A stretch of 21,670 bases of DNA from Prevotella sp. UBA6387. GTDB lineage: Bacteria > Bacteroidota > Bacteroidia > Bacteroidales > Bacteroidaceae. The DNA is taken from positions 1 through 21,670 of the forward strand of contig DJQL01000087.1 of the NCBI GenBank assembly GCA_002437565.1. Direction: 5' to 3'. Below, one piece after another: positions 16,701 to 21,670 of the stretch (position 1 is its first letter; the number at the start of each line of letters is the position of its first letter). A program made the position numbers and the translations under genes. The notes below the pieces were generated by a model that was given only the letters and a program-made list of their open reading frames with translations, did no database searches and was not told where the DNA came from.

Positions 16701-17307
16701 TTGCCACGAGCGTCTTGCCTTCACCGGTGGCCATCTCGGCTATCTTACCTTGGTGGAGCGCTATGCCGCCGAAGAGCTGCACGTCGTAGTGCACCATGTC
16801 CCAGTGAATCTTGTTTCCACCGGCAGTCCACTCGTTGTGGTATATGGCGTTGTCGCCGTCTATTGTTATGAAGTCGTTTTTCGGGTTGGCCGCAAGCTCA
16901 CGGTCGAAGTCTGTGGCGGTGACCACCGTGTCGGCGTTTTGGGCGAAGCGGCGAGCCGTGTCTTTCACTATGGCAAAGGCTGTTGGCATTACTTCGTTGA
17001 GTGCCTTCTCCAGGGCCTCAAGCATCTCCTTGTCTTGCTTGTCAATCTCGTTGAAGATAGGCTCGCGCTCATCTATTGGCGTGTCCTCTATCTTTGCGCG
17101 CAATTCTTCGATTTTCTCCTTGAAAGGCTTTGCCGCGTCTTGCACATACTTTTGGATTTCCTTGCTCTTGGCGCGGAGCTCGTCGTTGGTGAGCTTCTCT
17201 ATCTCTGGTGATGCCTCTTTTACTTTCTCTACGAGTGGTTGAATGAGGCGCATGTCTCGCTTTGACTTGTCGCCAAAGATGGATTTTAAAAACTTGTTGA
17301 AGTTCAT
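13795..17307 (-). CDS. secA: preprotein translocase ATPase SecA
   Basis: Protein of 1170 aa. It drives secreted and outer-membrane proteins through SecYEG using ATP. The Walker A is MATGEGKT (192-199), the DEAD-type Walker B is DEVDSVLIDDARTP (301-314), and the second RecA domain carries MAGRGTDI. The C-terminal zinc tail CPCGSGKKFKNCHG has ligands C1153, C1155, C1164 and H1165; this tail normally contacts SecB or ribosomes. It is about 270 aa longer than E. coli SecA (901). Most of the excess lies in an insert at about residues 320-450, after the Walker B, rich in Lys, Glu and Gln and probably helical; such an insert is, as I recall, usual in this phylum. The N-terminal 120 residues are also charged. 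It forms its own transcription unit, with a -7 element upstream and an intrinsic terminator downstream. Confidence 0.98.
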   Translation of the reverse strand: MNFNKFLKSIFGDKSKRDMRLIQPLVEKVKEASPEIEKLTNDELRAKSKEIQKYVQDAAKPFKEKIEELRAKIEDTPIDEREPIFNEIDKQDKEMLEALEKALNEVMPTAFAIVKDTARRFAQNADTVVTATDFDRELAANPKNDFITIDGDNAIYHNEWTAGGNKIHWDMVHYDVQLFGGIALHQGKIAEMATGEGKTLVATLPVFLNALTGNGVHMVTVNDYLAKRDSEWMGPLYEFHGLSVDCIDKHQPNSQERRKAYQADITFGTNNEFGFDYLRDNMALSPDDLVQRRHNFAIVDEVDSVLIDDARTPLIISGPVPKGENQMFEEYQPLVERLYEVQRKQATELLAEARQKINAGRQETDKNKAQQLLDEGFLSLYRSFKALPKNKALIKYLSEEGIKSGMQKTEEIYMENNNRRMPEAVKPLYFVVDEKMNSADLTDKGVDWLANQVHDKDLFVLPDIASELSALENEKDLSDQERLDKKDSLLQHFAVQSERVHTLQQLLKAYTMFNKDDEYVVIDGEVKIVDEQTGRIMEGRRWSDGLHQAIEAKEHVKVEAATQTFATITLQNYFRMYHKLAGMTGTASTEAGEFWDIYKLDVVEIPTNRPIARKDLEDRVYKTQREKYAAVIEEVEEMRVSGRPCLVGTTSVEISELLSRMLTMRKIPHHVLNAKLHQKEAMIVAEAGKSTMGQVYIVSDGKAFTDKPSAIRYQQSLINDATGHKKKSDPELIGKSAESLIHNEERLLGAVTIATNMAGRGTDIKLTPEVKKAGGLAIIGTTRHESRRVDRQLRGRAGRQGDPGSSVFYVSLEDELMRKFGSERIARVMDRLGFEDGERIESPMISKSIERAQKKVEENNFGIRKNLLEYDDVMNKQRTVIYEKRRHALMGERIGMDITNIIWDRVVNIIEKNDYAGCKEQFLQILAMEVPFTEEEFENTERGELEENAFQAAMTAFKRKTDRIQSDAYPVIKDVYENQGNVYQFILIPITDGRHVVQLRVNLKEAYETEAKNIVKEFEKFVVLHIIDDDWKENLRQLDELRHSVQNASYEQKDPLLVFKLESAKLWDSMIDDMNNRIASFLTRGQIPMQQAPVQEAKAVEHQQRYNEQKIDLDAQEEAQRRAAMQDTREGAAQQQKHEPIVREKMPRPNDPCPCGSGKKFKNCHGKGLI

Positions 17308-17336
17308 ATCTTGTTGTTCTTTTTTCTATTTGGATG

Positions 17337-17344
17337 CAAAGTTA
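17337..17344 (-). promoter_or_regulatory. -7 promoter element for secA
   Basis: On the minus strand this reads TAACTTTG, a perfect TAnnTTTG match, 29 bases ahead of the secA ATG, giving a predicted leader of about 22 bases. It sits in the 129-base gap between secA and the phosphatase-like gene. No good -33 TTTG is seen at the expected spacing. The rest of this gap is AT-rich and shows no convincing terminator for the upstream gene. Confidence 0.5.
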
Positions 17345-17436
17345 ATAAAACTATTTGATAATTAGTATATTTTAACCTGCAAAGATTCCTGTCGCCCATA
17401 TTCCGTTCATGAAAGGAAGGCGTGAGTGTTTTGCGG

Positions 17437-18846
17437 TTAAAACAATGGGGCTACACTGCACCCATTTGGCGCTCGTATGCGGATGGTCTTGGCTATGGTT
17501 GGCGCAATGCGGTCAACCGTGACGGGTTCTTTTATCCGCTCGTGCTTTATGCCGTCTCCGAAAAATACTATTGGGAAAGGCACCACCCCAGCGCGGCTCA
17601 TTGAGGTTTGCTGCGTGTTCTCGTTGAGCAGTCGCCACCCTGGTGCCACGTTGATGATTATGTCGCCGCTGAGGATGGGGTTGTACCCTGCGCGTATTTT
17701 TTGTATGTCGCTATTGCCAGATTGCAGCCTCTCGCTGGTATAGACATCGGCAACGCCCGCGCTCTGCATGAGAAATTCCTGTGAGCGTGTGAGCAACTCT
17801 GGCATGGAGATGCGCTTCTGTTCTATGAGTCGGTGGTCGAGGTATATCTCGTTGCCGTATTCCTGCTCCACGTACCTGCCCGAGCCGTATATGGCTCCGA
17901 GATACATGTTCAGCAGACTTGCTGTCCTGTTGATATAGAACGTGCCTGTGGGTATGCGGTATTTCGAAAGGTCTGACGGCCTCTCCTCGTTGTAGCCTGT
18001 GGATGTGACCACAAAGAGCACCTGCTGAAGGCTTATGCGCTTTTCGATGGCGTTTATCAACCTGCTGAGCGTGTAGTCGAGTTGTTGATACACGCTTTGC
18101 ATCTCCTCTTGCCAGTTATGCACTGGCTTGCCATCGGTCTTGGTGGCGGAGAGGGCTATGTTTATTATGTCGGAAACGTCGTCTTTGCCTATGTTTGTGG
18201 AATTGATGGCCGCGAGTGCCATGTCCACCACGTTGTCATTGTCTTGACGGTTGTTCTGCTTGCGGTATTGCTGGCCGAACCCATCATTGTAGGTCCTCAC
18301 CCATTTGGGCAACGTCTTCTCATAGTACGATGACGTTGTCCACAGACCGTTTTGGTCAAGCCAATAGCACCCGTCGGCGGCGTGTCCGGCAAGAAGTATT
18401 GCCGATTTGCTGCTGGCGGCAAACGAGTACACGAGGGCTTGGCCGTTTGAGCTCACTTTCAGTTCGTCGCCAATGGTGCTCGTGCGAATCTTGTCGGCTG
18501 AGTAGTATCCCTTGCCGTCGTCTACGCTGGTTATGGGTTGAAGCGACTTGCGGTCGAGCCAGCTGTCGCCAATTATGCCGTTGAAGAATGGGGTGGTGCC
18601 GGTGGATATGCTCGCCGAGGCCGAGGAGCAATCCACGGGGAAAAAAGGATATGTGGCTCCATCGTAGACGAGTCCTTCGCCAAGAAGGCGCTTGAAGCCA
18701 TATCGTGAGTAAAAATTGCTGAATGCCTCAACATAGTCAGACCTAAGTTGGTCGATGGTGACATTGACGACAAGGCGTGGTGCAAGCTCGAATGCCTGCA
18801 TCTCTGCCGTAGTCAACGCAGCTACCAAAAGTGCTAAATATCGCAT
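17437..18846 (-). CDS. alkaline phosphatase superfamily protein, probably without phosphatase activity
   Basis: Protein of 469 aa with a short signal peptide (residues 1-18, ending near AEMQA), so probably periplasmic. The fold is recognisable from NVTIDQLRSDYVEAF (28-42), GFKRLLGEGLVYDGATYPFF (45-64), STGTTPFFNGIIGDSW (81-96) and SAILLAGHAADG (148-159). These match PafA-type phosphatases in order and spacing. By eye alignment to PafA, the first metal ligand is kept (D32), but the nucleophile Thr is C73, the adjacent Asn is D94, and the Lys-x-Arg pair is S145/K147. The usual ADHG is STG (282-284), and the C-terminal metal His is absent. It is therefore likely a binding or scaffolding pseudoenzyme, or an enzyme of changed chemistry. 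It follows the Lnb candidate by 13 bases in one operon; secA lies next downstream. The function is unknown. Confidence 0.75.
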   Translation of the reverse strand: MRYLALLVAALTTAEMQAFELAPRLVVNVTIDQLRSDYVEAFSNFYSRYGFKRLLGEGLVYDGATYPFFPVDCSSASASISTGTTPFFNGIIGDSWLDRKSLQPITSVDDGKGYYSADKIRTSTIGDELKVSSNGQALVYSFAASSKSAILLAGHAADGCYWLDQNGLWTTSSYYEKTLPKWVRTYNDGFGQQYRKQNNRQDNDNVVDMALAAINSTNIGKDDVSDIINIALSATKTDGKPVHNWQEEMQSVYQQLDYTLSRLINAIEKRISLQQVLFVVTSTGYNEERPSDLSKYRIPTGTFYINRTASLLNMYLGAIYGSGRYVEQEYGNEIYLDHRLIEQKRISMPELLTRSQEFLMQSAGVADVYTSERLQSGNSDIQKIRAGYNPILSGDIIINVAPGWRLLNENTQQTSMSRAGVVPFPIVFFGDGIKHERIKEPVTVDRIAPTIAKTIRIRAPNGCSVAPLF

Positions 18847-18859
18847 CGTTCCTTAGTCC

Positions 18860-20065
18860 CTATTTTTTCGCTGAGTAAATCAAGCGGTTTATGATACATC
18901 TGTCAAGCAAACAACATGCCAATATCCACATTCCCTCCGCGTATTTTTGCAGGAAAAGTCCGCAGGCCAGGAAAATGACGATAAAGGCGAAGAGCAAGTC
19001 CCAATAGAAATGCCGTCTCCCCTTATGTGCCTTTCGGCTCACGGAATAGGCGAAAACGATGGATAACGGGTTGAGCACCAGTATCTGAAGGTTTACCCTT
19101 ACCGTGGGGTGCTGCGAGAATATCATTGCGAAGAGCACGATTCCCGCAAGCCCCGTCAAGGTGAGCAGGATGAAGTCGTAGGCCCAATAAGTTTTCTTGC
19201 GCCTGTATTCCAAGATTGAGAGACATAATGTCAGCACGAACAACATCGTGAAAAGCACCGTGGGTGACACAGTCGTCCATAAGCCATCGTCGACGGGTGC
19301 CGGGCTTGGCGTTAAGGCCTGTTCGGTTTTTGCCACGAGGGGATGCGCTCGACCTTTCGAGTCGACCACCACGGCCCTGTCGAAGTCTTTTCTCAGGGTG
19401 TCGGGTATGAATTGTTGTTGGGCGAATGTCGTTCTCCTGTCAGCCCCGACACCGAGAAGGAGATCGCACCCGAAAGCCATCCAACGGTGCCCGTGGTTCC
19501 ACTGGTGAATCATCTGCCTATACGATGATTCCACTGAAGGGTCCACCCGGTATCTTACCTTGCCTGAGAGATGCTTGATTATGATGTCGCGAGCCCTTGT
19601 GGTGCAATTGTCGTAAAAATAGTTGTACCGGTACGTGCGCACGGCAGGGTCATAGTTGACTTGTATGGCTTGGGCTATGGCGAGTTTCTCTTGCCTTGAC
19701 AGGTTGAGCTTTTGCTGCACTATTCCGCGCCCACTGTTGCCATAGTCGGCGAGAAACTGATCGTAGTCCTCGATGCCCATCTGATAGTCGGTGAGCCCGA
19801 AGATAAACCTTATCACGAAATATTTCTGCCTTAGGTCGAACATTCCGTAATTAATCGTATAATCCCAATGGTGCGCCTTGTCCTCGAACCTTATTGCCGT
19901 ATGGCCATAGAGACTCCAAATCTCGTTTCCAGGCGAGCATGTCAATAGGCTTATTTCTACGCTGTCCATTTGCTCAAGCGGTGTCAATTCTTTCGTTGCG
20001 AGCGCGTTCGTGGCAAACGAGAAAAGCAGGGTGAGCAGTGCTATGGTTTGCTTAAAATATCTCAT
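18860..20065 (-). CDS. lnb: DUF4105 / Lnb-type lipoprotein N-acyltransferase candidate
   Basis: Protein of 401 aa from ATG 20065. The frame stays open to 20269, but those 68 extra residues would cover this gene's own promoter and the divergent gene's start. A hydrophobic N-terminus (8-24) is a signal peptide or anchor. A papain/NlpC-like DUF4105 domain follows (about 28-230). The probable catalytic His is H55 in SLYGHTAIRF and the Cys is C154 in FYDNCTTRARD. Five probable membrane segments come next, near 265-285, 293-315, 322-341, 356-374 and 378-396. DUF4105 proteins in Bacteroides were recently reported as Lnb, which N-acylates lipoproteins in a phylum lacking Lnt. The Cys/His pair and topology fit that role; the assignment is by family resemblance. 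It heads a two-gene operon with the phosphatase-like gene. Confidence 0.75.
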   Translation of the reverse strand: MRYFKQTIALLTLLFSFATNALATKELTPLEQMDSVEISLLTCSPGNEIWSLYGHTAIRFEDKAHHWDYTINYGMFDLRQKYFVIRFIFGLTDYQMGIEDYDQFLADYGNSGRGIVQQKLNLSRQEKLAIAQAIQVNYDPAVRTYRYNYFYDNCTTRARDIIIKHLSGKVRYRVDPSVESSYRQMIHQWNHGHRWMAFGCDLLLGVGADRRTTFAQQQFIPDTLRKDFDRAVVVDSKGRAHPLVAKTEQALTPSPAPVDDGLWTTVSPTVLFTMLFVLTLCLSILEYRRKKTYWAYDFILLTLTGLAGIVLFAMIFSQHPTVRVNLQILVLNPLSIVFAYSVSRKAHKGRRHFYWDLLFAFIVIFLACGLFLQKYAEGMWILACCLLDRCIINRLIYSAKK

Positions 20066-20081
20066 ATATTTTTTCACAGTG

Positions 20082-20089
20082 CAAAAATA
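20082..20089 (-). promoter_or_regulatory. -7 promoter element for the lnb operon
   Basis: On the minus strand this reads TATTTTTG, matching TAnnTTTG, and sits 16 bases ahead of the ATG at 20065. The transcription start would fall about 10 bases before the ATG, giving a very short leader. It faces away from the promoter of the barrel protein, whose -7 element begins 44 bases further on. No clear -33 element was found. Confidence 0.5.
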
Positions 20090-20133
20090 CCTTATTATTT
20101 TGACTTTCGTGCGTTTATATTGTTTTTTTTCAA

Positions 20134-20141
20134 TACTTTTG
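20134..20141 (+). promoter_or_regulatory. -7 promoter element for the outer-membrane barrel gene
   Basis: Reads TACTTTTG, a perfect TAnnTTTG match, preceded by a T-rich run at 20122-20130. The predicted start near 20148 leaves about 45 bases before the TTG start codon at 20193. With the minus-strand element at 20082-20089 it defines a compact divergent promoter region. No clear -33 element at the usual spacing. Confidence 0.5.
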
Positions 20142-20192
20142 CACTTGATTTTTAATAAAAGAGATAAAAGTATCATTAAAATAACGAACGCA

Positions 20193-21503
20193 TTGAAGAC
20201 AAAAATCAATATCTTGGCGGGTCTCTTGCTACTTGCCTCCACGCAATTGGCATCGGCGCAGAGCGGCACTAATTCTCCTTATAGCCAGTTTGGTCTTGGC
20301 GAGCTCTCCGACCAGTCGGCGGGATTCAGCCGTGGAATGGACGGTGCGGGAATCGGTTACCACGTGCACAATCAGGTAAACTATCTCAACCCTGCCTCTT
20401 ATTCTTCGTTGGACAGCCTGTCATTCATCTTCGATGCCGGTTTGTCTGGGCAGTTGACCAATTTCAGCGAGAACGGCGTGAAGAAAAATGCCAAGAACGC
20501 TGACTTCGAATACATCATCGCGGGTTTTCGCCTCTTTCGTCACTTCGGCTTGAGCTTTGGCTACTTGCCTTACAGCAACATTGGCTATTCTTATTCTACC
20601 ACGGAAAAGCTCAACGACGCCAACTCCACTACCGTGAGCGATACATACACGGGGACGGGTGGCCTTCACCAGGTGTACATCGGCTTGGGATGGTCTCCGT
20701 TCAAGGGTCTCTCGATCGGTGTCAATGGTGGTTACCTGTACGGCAACTACACCAAGTCGCTTGTCAACAGTTTCAGCAATAGCACGGTTAATACCATCCA
20801 GAAGACGGCCACTGCCGATGTTGGGAGCTATAAGGTGGACTTTGGCTTGCAGTATGCCATGCGCCTGTCAAAGAAAGACGAGGTGACAATTGGCGCCACA
20901 TATTCGTTGGGACACAAGATTGGCGGCAAGCCGACCCTGGATATTGTTTCCGTCAACCCTGCGACGCAAGTCGCCGACACCGTGTCTTATCCGAAAGACG
21001 GCACGAGGCTTCACCTTGAGATGCCAACGGTTATCGGTGCCGGCTTAATGTATAACCGCGGCAACTCTCTCAGGATTTGCGCCGACTATACTCTTCAGAA
21101 ATGGGGCAAGGTGGAAGAGCCGGAATACAGTTCCGACAACGGAGTGGTGTCTTACGCCATGCGCGCCGGGATGTTCAAGGATCGCCACAGGGTGACATTG
21201 GGCGCTGAATATTGCCCTGGCGAGTACAATCGTCATTTCCTCAACAGGGTTCGCTATCGTGTGGGCGTGTCTTATGCCACGCCTTATTATTACATAAATG
21301 GCCTGGATGGACCAAAGGAACTGAGCGCGAGTCTCGGGTTCGGCATTCCAATCATGAACAGTTGGAACAATCGTTCCATCCTCAACATTAGCGGCCAGTG
21401 GGTACGTCGCTCGGCCACAAGCTATATCACGGAAAACACGTTCCGCCTAAATATCGGACTGACGTTCAACGAGCGCTGGTTCGCGAAATGGAAGGTTCAA
21501 TAA
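20193..21503 (+). CDS. outer-membrane beta-barrel protein (FadL/OMPP1-like)
   Basis: Protein of 436 aa starting at TTG 20193. This start gives an ideal signal peptide, M-KTKINILAGLLLLASTQLA, cut after SAQ at residue 23; no ATG in the frame gives one. The mature protein opens with NSPYSQFGLGELSD and soon has VNYLNPASYSSLDSL, the Asn-Pro-Ala motif seen near the N-terminus of FadL/OMPP1-type porins. The rest is alternating aromatic and Gly-rich beta strands up to a final strand FRLNIGLTFNERWF, as expected of an outer-membrane barrel. The likely role is uptake or export of a hydrophobic molecule, but the substrate is unknown and FadL membership is tentative. The stop is 3 bases before the lptC-like gene, so the two are co-transcribed. 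Confidence 0.72.
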   Translation: MKTKINILAGLLLLASTQLASAQSGTNSPYSQFGLGELSDQSAGFSRGMDGAGIGYHVHNQVNYLNPASYSSLDSLSFIFDAGLSGQLTNFSENGVKKNAKNADFEYIIAGFRLFRHFGLSFGYLPYSNIGYSYSTTEKLNDANSTTVSDTYTGTGGLHQVYIGLGWSPFKGLSIGVNGGYLYGNYTKSLVNSFSNSTVNTIQKTATADVGSYKVDFGLQYAMRLSKKDEVTIGATYSLGHKIGGKPTLDIVSVNPATQVADTVSYPKDGTRLHLEMPTVIGAGLMYNRGNSLRICADYTLQKWGKVEEPEYSSDNGVVSYAMRAGMFKDRHRVTLGAEYCPGEYNRHFLNRVRYRVGVSYATPYYYINGLDGPKELSASLGFGIPIMNSWNNRSILNISGQWVRRSATSYITENTFRLNIGLTFNERWFAKWKVQ

Positions 21504-21506
21504 GCA

Positions 21507-21670
21507 ATGATGGACGAAACTTGCCATCATAACAAGAAATCGGGAGTTGGCAATATGCATATTATTATAATATGTGTATTGTTGGCTCTTTTTGTATCTG
21601 CCTGTCAAGAGGCCGTGGAACATACCGCCCCTGCCATTCGTGACCGCGACTCTGCCTCTGTCATGACTTC
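21507..21670 (+). CDS. lptC: LptC-like lipoprotein, LPS export periplasmic component (5' part)
   Basis: Partial gene running off the right window edge; about 54 codons are visible. A lipoprotein signal is clear: hydrophobic IIIICVLLALFVSAC ending in the lipobox Cys (residue 33 from the first ATG). After the Cys comes QEAVEHTAPAIRDRDSASVM, which resembles the N-terminus of Bacteroidota LptC proteins as I recall them. LptC would pass LPS from the LptBFG transporter to LptA in the periplasm. Tandem ATGs at 21507 and 21510, or an ATG at 21555, could be the start. I prefer the first pair because it supplies the positive charges (two Lys) a signal peptide needs. It follows the barrel gene by 3 bases. 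The identity rests on a short stretch. Confidence 0.6.
   Translation, partial: MMDETCHHNKKSGVGNMHIIIICVLLALFVSACQEAVEHTAPAIRDRDSASVMT

Noticed and set aside
17345..17436. Possible terminator for the phosphatase-like gene (TTCC...GGAA around TTCATGAA)
   Set aside because: The stem is only 4 bp with a 10-base loop and no U-tract, too weak to call.
20010..20192. Upstream extension of the barrel protein to ATG 20010
   Set aside because: It overlaps the 5' end of lnb and both promoters, and would bury the signal peptide that starts cleanly at TTG 20193.
20066..20269. 68-residue hydrophobic N-terminal extension of the lnb gene
   Set aside because: It would cross lnb's own -7 element and the start region of the divergent gene. 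ATG 20065 already gives a good signal sequence.
1..21670. CRISPR arrays, tRNAs, insertion sequences, phage or defence genes
   Set aside because: I looked on both strands and saw no repeat-spacer pattern, tRNA-like cloverleaf, transposase or integrase. All sizeable frames are accounted for by housekeeping or envelope genes.

Overview
The window looks like an ordinary chromosomal segment of a Bacteroidota (Bacteroidetes) bacterium, most likely a Prevotella-type member of the Bacteroidales. The clues are the LpxC-FabZ fusion, the type 2 PyrF, the long SecA with a C-terminal Cys/His zinc tail, a DUF4105/Lnb-type protein, and -7 promoter elements of the form TAnnTTTG ahead of several transcription units. 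The genus is inferred; the phylum is well supported. No tRNA, rRNA, CRISPR, insertion sequence or phage gene was seen, and no gene-free stretch exceeds about 200 bases.

Layout. Positions 1-2501 (+): the 3' end of an AzlD-like amino-acid exporter subunit, then a secreted DUF4838 glycoside-hydrolase-like protein. Positions 2523-6704 (-): a lipid A operon read as lpxD, lpxC-fabZ, lpxA, miaA, with a -7 element just ahead of lpxD. Positions 6784-6851 hold a strong hairpin. Positions 6886 to about 13621 (-): a long housekeeping operon read as phoH, purC, menG, aroE, purM, prfA, an uncatalogued 46-codon ORF, pyrF. Gaps are 31 bases or fewer and phoH overlaps purC. Positions 13726-13770 hold a classic hairpin plus U-tract terminator for secA (13795-17307, -), which has its own -7 element. 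Positions 17437-20065 (-): a two-gene unit, an Lnb/DUF4105 lipoprotein N-acyltransferase candidate followed by an alkaline-phosphatase-superfamily protein that has lost most of its catalytic residues. Positions 20066-20192 form a divergent promoter region. Positions 20193-21670 (+): an outer-membrane beta-barrel protein and the start of an LptC-like lipoprotein.

The recurring theme is building the envelope: lipid A synthesis (LpxA/C/D), LPS export (LptC), an outer-membrane barrel, protein export (SecA) and lipoprotein N-acylation (Lnb). These are interleaved with purine, pyrimidine, shikimate and menaquinone genes and translation factors.

The most interesting items are the apparently inactive phosphatase-fold protein paired with the Lnb candidate next to secA, the small basic 46-aa ORF between prfA and pyrF, and three genes (miaA, phoH, the barrel protein) that seem to start at TTG. 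I did not find a convincing new defence or mobile system here.
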